DNA of 64,000 nucleotides. It comes from Adiantum capillus-veneris. Lineage: Eukaryota; Streptophyta; Polypodiopsida; Polypodiales; Pteridaceae. The position numbers and the translations under genes were made by a program. Positions 58,472-64,000 of this stretch are shown piece by piece. Under the pieces are notes generated by a model, which saw only the letters and a list, made by a program, of their open reading frames with translations, made no database searches and was not told the origin of the DNA. The first letter of the stretch is position 1. Each line of letters opens with the position of its first letter. The stretch spans positions 131,963,391 through 132,027,390 of the forward strand of contig CM043947.1 of the NCBI GenBank assembly GCA_014529385.2. The letters run 5' to 3'.

Positions 58472-59211
58472 TTCCCTCCCTCTTTAAACAAAACCCAGGG
58501 TAGTTGAAGAAAACTCCGGGAGAAGGAAATGTATTGTTGTTGTGCTTCGGCATCCAAAGCTCTTTCTGTTAAGTCCCATGTCATGGCACTGTTATTGACC
58601 ATAACTATTTTGCCAAACTGAAAACTGATTATATCTACAACTTGATAAGTGCCTTTGTCAAAGTCTTTTGTAACTTCGAGCTTTGTCCAAGAAAAGATTG
58701 AATCTTTATCTGCTTCAAGTGAAACTTTTGGTAAATTGACTTGAGTTTTCTGTTGAGTGATGACCACTGGCTGGAAATCTATAAGGTATTCCATTGGTTT
58801 GTTTGGAACAGTAAAATCCACATGAAGGGATGTTGTAGACTGAGACAGAGTAGTTTTTGAAGGTATATCCATCTGTAGAGGTTTATTTGTGAAACAAGTT
58901 GTGTCCAAAGATTCAATTGCAGAGATTGAAGTCGTGTTGCAAGATTTTGTATCTGTTTTATCCTTTGTATCATTGAAGGTAAGGACCGGAGTCTTCAAAT
59001 TTGAAGGATTATCATTCACCATAGCATCTGGTATATATTTAGAGACAAAGACTGTATTCTGCAAGGGCGGTGATGAGGCGACTTTTTCTGCCTGGATCAT
59101 GGCCATAGAAGGGGTCCTGTGCTTGTCCATTGTCACACAAGAACCAGAATCTTCTGAATCTTCAGTTGTTTCAGCGGGTATTAAGGCTTCCAATTGAGAA
59201 GGGGAGGTCAA
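58447..59211 (-). CDS. unknown 254-residue protein of element VII
   Basis: Not recognised. The minus-strand frame begins MTSPSQLEALIPAETTEDSE and is Ser/Thr-rich in its first 150 residues. The C-terminal third is more ordered (YQVVDIISFQFGKIVMVNNS, YISFSRSFLQLPWVLFKEGG). It ends eight codons inside the LTR, so the polypurine tract is translated. No Gag, protease, RT, RNase H or integrase motif is seen. Upstream similarity in another frame (IEDLL, then DPFLVQEDPLEV) shows that it once extended further to the right and that a frameshift and a TAG near 59228 shortened it. An envelope-like or accessory protein is conceivable because it lies in the position after pol. There is no direct evidence. 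Confidence 0.45.
   Translation of the reverse strand: MTSPSQLEALIPAETTEDSEDSGSCVTMDKHRTPSMAMIQAEKVASSPPLQNTVFVSKYIPDAMVNDNPSNLKTPVLTFNDTKDKTDTKSCNTTSISAIESLDTTCFTNKPLQMDIPSKTTLSQSTTSLHVDFTVPNKPMEYLIDFQPVVITQQKTQVNLPKVSLEADKDSIFSWTKLEVTKDFDKGTYQVVDIISFQFGKIVMVNNSAMTWDLTERALDAEAQQQYISFSRSFLQLPWVLFKEGGNVTIVTML
58472..58486 (-). promoter_or_regulatory. element VII polypurine tract
   Basis: The minus strand reads AAAGAGGGAGGGAA directly before TGTCACG. Confidence 0.65.
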
Positions 59212-59369
59212 AGGAATTGTTGCCTCTTAGACCTCTAAAGGATCCTCTTGCACAAGGAACGGATCAATAAATCTTCAATTGTACCACCATCAGACAAGAA
59301 AGACTTAAATGTAGGGCATGGCTCGTGAGGGGAAACTTGTCCAGCGTCACGGCATTCACGACTGACTAC

Positions 59370-60126
59370 TCAACTAGGGTTGGATATATGTGCCACTAAG
59401 TAAGCCCATCTTGATATTGTTGATGATCCTTTGGAAGCTTCATATTGCTGCTTCTGTTGCTGATGATTCCAATAAGAAGTTAGTTGCTTAGAACTGTAGC
59501 ATTTCCAAGAATATTCATGCTGAGATATTTGTTGCTCGCACGAAGATACTTTGTGTCTAGTTGTCTCTGAGAAACCATGCTTTGGGTGAGAAAATTTCGG
59601 TTCCGAAGCCTTTGGTTTGAGTGGTTCTTCCTGGTCGACCACTGAGCTTCAAAAGAAGATGGCGGAGAAGTAGCATGAATAGTCCGAGAAGTAGTAGTAT
59701 GACTCCGTGAAAAGAGGTTTGCGTCTGCATCTGATCCAAGTGAGTGTGAAGTGATGCGAGGCTTGTGGAAAGTGCTGCCGTCTGCTTTTTGAGAACTGCT
59801 ATTGGTTCCTCGGGTAAAATATTATCGTCGCCATCTTGTGACGACTTTTCAGCAAAAACTGATACTTCGGGAGCGGAGACTGTGTCTGGAACGGGTTTCG
59901 GCTTTGGAGTCGGGGAATCGGGAATTATGACGACCCCCGGCTCGGGTAGGTGTGATTCCAGAATGACAATAACCTCCTGTGAAGGAAGAGGATTCACCAG
60001 CAAGTCTTCTTCGGGGACCTCGTCTACACACAAGAAGTATGGCACGGGCGCGTTGAAGGATTCGTTTGCCATCGCGCGTGCAGAGTGGTGGCGGAGAGTG
60101 TGCAAGTGCTGGGGGAGAGGGAGCAA
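59370..60126 (-). CDS. unknown coiled-coil/membrane protein of element VII
   Basis: Not recognised. The main frame 60126-59557 encodes 189 residues; the likelier start is MANESFNAPVPYFLC at 60072. Next comes an acidic, Pro-rich stretch (IIPDSPTPKPKPVPDT), then a heptad-like helix (VLKKQTAALSTSLASLHTHL), then a strongly hydrophobic segment (GVILLLLGLFMLLLRHLLLK) of transmembrane length and a basic tail. An overlapping frame (59642-59370) continues with a Gln/Ser-rich region, suggesting a frameshift in a longer original protein. The order helix then membrane anchor recalls a surface protein, but it could equally be a captured host gene. It lies upstream of the 254-residue frame on the same strand. 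Confidence 0.42.
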
Positions 60127-60546
60127 ATATGGTTGTCGCTTGTCATTTTGTGATTTTTATAATTATCAGATTATTGGTTTGTCTACGCTTTATTAAATTT
60201 GGGGCGGCGGGGCCAATTTGGGGTTGGTCGGCCACTTAACTTAAAACCTTTGGCTTATGTTTTTAATAAAATGATGCGCTGTAGATTGCTTACGTAAAAA
60301 CAAAAGACCAGCGAAAAGTTCAGCCAGCGCTGAATTCAGCCCGACGCTTCAGTCCAGCGATTTCAGCAATTCAGCAATTTCAGCGATTTGCACAAGGCAG
60401 ATCACGGGGGGAAGGGGTGCGGCGTGAGTGAAGGGGTGCCCGTGCCCTTTCATGAAGAGGGGCGTCCGTTGATGTGCGGCAACCAACGAAAGGAAAGGGC
60501 AGCCAGCGTGCAATTCAGCCCAGCAAAGCATGCGCCAAGGGTGCGT
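60127..60546. other. right end of element VII, non-coding
   Basis: Likely leader of element VII. Near 60318-60390 the word TTCAGC is repeated at least five times, as in the leader halves of repeat L and in the Gypsy IV LTR. No LTR copy is visible before LINE-III resumes at 60547. Confidence 0.45.
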
Positions 60547-61121
60547 GGAGTAGAGCCCTTCTTGGGAAGTTAGTTGTTAGCGGATTACTTGCAGGGGAGG
60601 AGCCCTGGAAGGAGTTTGTGTTGCAGCGGCTTAGTGCTAGAGTACCTCAGGCTAGAGGCCCCTGGCGACCTTCGACCAGATGGATTTTCACAAAGATGCG
60701 CAGAGTTGGCCTGAAGCAGGAGACTAGAGGACCGTTTCGCTGTATGTGCTTCATTCCTGGGAGCAACTGCGGAGAGGCCTAGAGCAGCATCAGCCTACTT
60801 GCACGGAAGAGCTCCTGAGACAGCCCCTAGTTTGGAACCCCATGGTTAGCACTCAGAGAGGACACTTGATTGGTAGTAGGCCTCATATTTCTTGGGGTCC
60901 CATGGTAGAGGGCCCAGCACGCACTTTAGGTGGTTGGCAACAGTTTTCAGGTTTATCAGAGGAGCTTCAGAGCATCCAGCATTTAGCTCATTGTACATAT
61001 GTTGTTTCTCATTGGGAGAGTCTCCCCTTATGATTGTTGTAGCCCTCTCTAGCAGAGGTGGTTGTAGCCCCATGGACAGTTTCAGTAACTAATAGAAGGA
61101 TCCTTTTCTCGGAAAAAAAAA
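60547..61121 (+). pseudogene. LINE-III ORF2 part 3 and 3' end
   Basis: AGAGCCCTTCTTGGGAAGTT matches LINE-II near 23088. Coding similarity (WKEFVLQRLSARVPQARGPW) continues to about 60975, then jumps to the 3' leader (CATTGGGAGAGTCTCC, GGTGGTTGTAGCCC) and an A tail ending at 61121. About 1.3 kb present in LINE-II is deleted at the jump. Confidence 0.85.
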
Positions 61122-61137
61122 AGTATCTATTATGGAA

Positions 61138-62100
61138 CAAGAATCTCCTCAGTCTCTTCCACTTCAAGTTGCTCCTTAGGCTCCCTGTCATTGGCACCTC
61201 ACATTTGAAAGGTTTCAACAGACTCACATGAAATGCATTGTGAATCTTCCAAGTATCTGGTAACTTCAGTCTGAAGGATACTTTTTCTTGAATCTAGAAA
61301 GGCCCATAGTATCTCATACTCAACTTTGGAAAAAGTCACTCCTTACCCTTTCGTTTTCGTAGGCATGCCTTCTCAAAGCATAGAAGCACCCAGTCATCTT
61401 CCTTCAATTGCAAGTCACGTCGATGCTTGTTTGCTTCCTTCTTATGCCTTGCTTGGGACTTCTCAAGAGCCTGCGCACCTTTGCAAAAGCACTCTCCAAA
61501 TCCTGAACATACTGATCTTTTTCACCTTCTTAGCACCCTCAATGATCTCAAATGGCGCCTTCCCCATAGAAGTATGCATTGTGTTGTTATACGCAAACTC
61601 CACCAAGGACAAAAACTTCTCCAACACAGTTTTCTGATCAAAGATATAAGACTTCAACAAGTCCAAAACTACTGAATTCGCAATCTCCCTTTGTCCATCA
61701 GTCTGAGGGTGGAAAGAGACTATAGGCAAGCTAGTAAACTGTAAAACGGGGATCTATTTGAAACTATAGACTGAAGCATACCATGAAGTCGAAATATCTG
61801 TGAGACAAACACTTTAGCCAAATGAATTGGCTTAACCGTCTTCTTGACTGGAATGAACCTGCTTCCTAAATTTGTCGATGACTGTTCAGGTGCCTTCGTG
61901 CCCACTCTGAGTCTTGGGAAGATCAAAAATAAAATCCATTGCTATACTTTCTGAAGGTCACCTAGGTATAGGTAAAGGTTGCAAAAGACTTGGCGCCTCA
62001 TGCCTGTCAAGCTTGACCTTTTGGCATAGCAAACAGCTGCGAACAAACTCATCCACATCCTTTTTGAGCCTCGGCCGATAGAAAAACTATTCCACACCAT
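61138..62100 (-). pseudogene. Gypsy V integrase and pol C-terminal part
   Basis: Minus strand from 62100: integrase zinc region (LKKDVDEFV, SCLLCQKVKLDRHEAPSLLQ), core start SESIAMDFIFDLP, a decayed middle with stops (61930-61740), VSFHPQTDGQREIANSVVLD, EFAYNNTMHTSMGKAPFEII, then LKLPDTWKIHNAFHVSLLKP near 61250. It ends at the LINE-III insertion (61137), and the chromodomain follows at 44460. Close to Gypsy IV in sequence. Frameshifts and stops make it inactive. Confidence 0.87.
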
Positions 62101-62427
62101 TACCTTCACAAACTGATGACATGGCATGCCTAAGTTGTCCCAACTTATGGGTACCTGCCGACAAGGCCCTCAGGACACTATAAGAATTAAAAAGATTGGC
62201 GGCTGACTGTTGAAATCTTGCAAATCGCGCTAGAGCGCTAACGTGGCTAACATGGCTGGCCGTATGAATTTTTGCAAAACGCGTTGATTGTGCTAACATG
62301 GCAGGCCATACGGAATTCCGCAGAAAGCGCTGGCTGCGTTTGGCACTCGCTTTTGGAGCCAATTGCTTTTGAGCTTGGAAGCTTTTCATGTATTGCTTTT
62401 CCATGGCCAAGAGCCTTTAAATAAGAC
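62101..62427. other. unassigned DNA next to Gypsy V
   Basis: No coding sequence recognised. The Gypsy V pol similarity stops near 62100, so a deletion or another insertion lies here. GCTAACATGGC-like words are repeated near 62248 and 62292. Confidence 0.4.
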
Positions 62428-62868
62428 GGCCTCTCTGTGGCTCACTTGTGTTGATGAGCCGGTGAGCAGAGAGGACCCACAGGCAATTGTACTTCGCTCA
62501 AGCATTAATACAAAAAAAAATACCGAAAGGGGTGCCAATCTTTGGGGCCAATCAATCTCTCTGGGCACGGAACTACGCCGGGTTGTGCCAACTCAATTGA
62601 ACTGTGAATTAAGTGTGAAGTATTCTAAAGGGATTCTCTCGTGTGTCTAGGCCTCTCTGTGGCTCACTTGTGCTAACGAGCCGGTGAGTAGAGAGGACCC
62701 GCGGGCAATTGTACTTTGCTCAAGTATTAATACAAAAAGAAATACCGAAAGGGGCGCCAATCTTTGGGGCCAATCAATCTCTTTGGGCACGGAACTACGC
62801 CGGGTCATGTCGACTCAATTGAACTGTGAATTAAGTGGAGTATTTTAAAATGATTCGCTCATGTGTGG
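62428..62868 (+). repeat. 222-bp tandem duplication in a decayed chromovirus LTR
   Basis: GGCCTCTCTGTGGCTCACTT starts at 62428 and again at 62650. Both copies contain AATACCGAAAGGGG and CAATCTTTGGGGCCAATCAA, words shared with the end of the Gypsy IV LTR (near 49305). A TTAAATAAG promoter-like word precedes the first copy. Confidence 0.85.
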
Positions 62869-63003
62869 TGCCAAATTCTAGACTTGGGGTGTCCAAGTTT
62901 GTTACATTTACTATCACAAATTAATGACGTGGTAGTGCCCGTACGCAAACACACATGCTGACTGCTGACGTGGCAGTACGGACAGACTGTACGGACGCCT
63001 GCT

Positions 63004-64000
63004 CTAACTACTTACCGTTCCTAGAGTTTTGTGCACCATCGGCAACGTGGCATACATGCATTGGCCAATTTGTCCCATAATCTCTTTAATGATTACCACA
63101 TTCATTCCCATTGACCCTTTTCCCCATAAGAACTGGTACTGACTCTGAAACTCGCTTGGCTCTGTCCCTGGCACTGTTTTGTCACTCTGAAACTTTTCTG
63201 GCACTATCACTAGTTTTGGTACTAGTTGTACATGGAAGAGATTTAGAATGGTTGGGTCTGAAAGTCCCTGGTCATCAGAAAGCTGGTTTTGAATTTTTCT
63301 TTACCCACACTTATCTGCATATTCTTGATCATATCAATTGCCTGAACAACTCTATGATCGGCCATACGAACCTTAAAGGGTGCTTGTTTTCAAATCTATG
63401 ATACCCAGCCTTTGTTGAAGATGTGCCCCCAGGATATTCACACCTACTCCAGCATCCAGTATAACACCAGATAGCGGCTCCCATTGTTCCTTGACTTTCT
63501 AGTCTCCCTGGATTACCGACACTTCATCATCTCTGATAGCTGCCAAATCAACTGCTCTGGCATCGGCTTCAGCTTTCTTCGCTGTATAATGAATTTTGCT
63601 ACTTCAAGCAAAGTCTTCCTGATATCTTCTAATTCAACTGTCAGTTTCTGAATTCTTTCACAGATTTTAACATGAATTTCATCTCTCTCTTGATCAGAGT
63701 TATTATCAGAACTCGAGGAATCGGGACTATCTTCACAGTGCCAATCCTCTGTTCTAGTGTCTGCTTTCCCCGATTCAGTGTTTCCCATTGCAGTCAAATC
63801 TGATTTGACATTCCCTAGGTCTTCCACCAGTCCTTGCACTGCAGCAAGCATAGTCTCAGAGATTCCACATCTTGACTGATCTGGCTGACTTTTCTCAGAA
63901 GACTAGGCTGGACCTTTTGAATAACTCGAGCATCAGAACTCTCAGGCTTCTCTGGTAGCTTCTTAGCTAGATCTTTTGTGATCTTAGCTGCCAGTTCTCG
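63004..64000 (-). pseudogene. Gypsy VI gag and protease fragment
   Basis: The minus strand at the window edge (64000-63860) encodes a helical, charged stretch (LAAKITKDLAKKLPEKPESS). Then comes an acidic Gag-like frame (63851-63513; SSSSDNNSDQERDEIHVKIC). A retropepsin-like word GVILDAGVGVNILGAHLQQR lies near 63480-63420, with active-site D-A-G. A decayed frame continues to 63004. The family is uncertain; an LTR retrotransposon is likely from the protease word. It runs out of the window. Confidence 0.55.

Larger units (their letters stand above)
58066..60546 (-). mobile_element. element VII: truncated LTR element with unknown ORFs
   Basis: A minus-strand 3' LTR (58066-58471), a polypurine tract and two or three ORFs without gag or pol motifs lie between two parts of LINE-III. 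About 165 bp of LINE sequence are missing across the insertion, and no 5' LTR is found at the right end. A deletion therefore removed the 5' LTR with some flank, or this is an incomplete insertion. It could be a non-autonomous LTR element, the 3' part of an element with extra genes, or a captured host gene. Confidence 0.6.
44461..61137 (+). mobile_element. LINE-III with nested insertions, 16-bp target duplication
   Basis: AGTGTCTATTCTGGAA (44461-44476) and AGTATCTATTATGGAA (61122-61137) flank the element and differ at two bases, indicating age. Removing everything between rejoins Gypsy V. The family is that of LINE-II (same ORF1, endonuclease, reverse transcriptase and 3' end words). It is interrupted by Gypsy IV (48028-56726) and by LTR element VII (58066-60546). 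Near 60980 it has lost about 1.3 kb corresponding to the C-terminal region of LINE-II ORF2. Confidence 0.88.

Overview
The window is nuclear DNA of a land plant with a large, repeat-rich genome. The evidence is an intron-rich cytosolic-type glucose-6-phosphate dehydrogenase (G6PD) gene, chromodomain-type Ty3/Gypsy elements, plant-type LINEs with an APE endonuclease, and hAT-like MITEs. A seed-free plant such as a fern is my best guess, but that is inference from element style and intron size only. There is no prokaryotic or organellar content.

The only recognisable host gene is G6PD on the minus strand. I placed fourteen coding exons that join without a stop or frame error into 451 codons: exons 1-2 at 42731-42429 and exons 3-14 at 11354-8476. 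The last ~60 residues of the enzyme are not visible, so the gene probably continues left of base 1. Twelve of the thirteen introns seen are 73-445 bp. The intron between exons 2 and 3 is 31,074 bp and makes up almost half of the window.

Inside that intron, reading left to right: imperfect repeats (11.8-12.1 kb); a decayed LINE (LINE-I, 12.2-15.4 kb, continuing at 36.5-38.7 kb); and, splitting LINE-I, a 21.1-kb compound Gypsy complex bounded by 160-bp LTRs and a 5-bp target duplication ATATG (15382-36478). The complex holds three minus- or plus-strand Gypsy bodies (G1, G2, G3). G1 contains a complete LINE-II with a 17-bp target duplication (18064-24921) and an LTR-like insert. G2 and G3 are a head-to-head inverted pair, each carrying a small hAT-like MITE. 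Next to exon 2 lies a 2,318-bp TG/CA dinucleotide array (39981-42298).

Upstream of G6PD (42.7-64 kb) is a second nest. A minus-strand Gypsy (Gypsy V; chromodomain at 44.2-44.5 kb, integrase at 61.1-62.1 kb) is split by LINE-III (44477-61121). LINE-III is itself split by a young, apparently intact chromovirus (Gypsy IV, 48028-56726; two 1,477-bp LTRs, target duplication CCCCG, single 1704-codon Gag-Pol frame). It is split again by a truncated LTR element (58066-60546) whose two ORFs match nothing I know, one of them with a coiled-coil-like stretch followed by a membrane segment. The right edge holds a decayed LTR with a 222-bp tandem duplication and the gag/protease part of another element.

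The left 8.4 kb (1-8475) is mostly unassigned AT-rich DNA, inferred to be G6PD intron or 3' flank. It carries a broken Copia gag-protease fragment and small tandem repeats.
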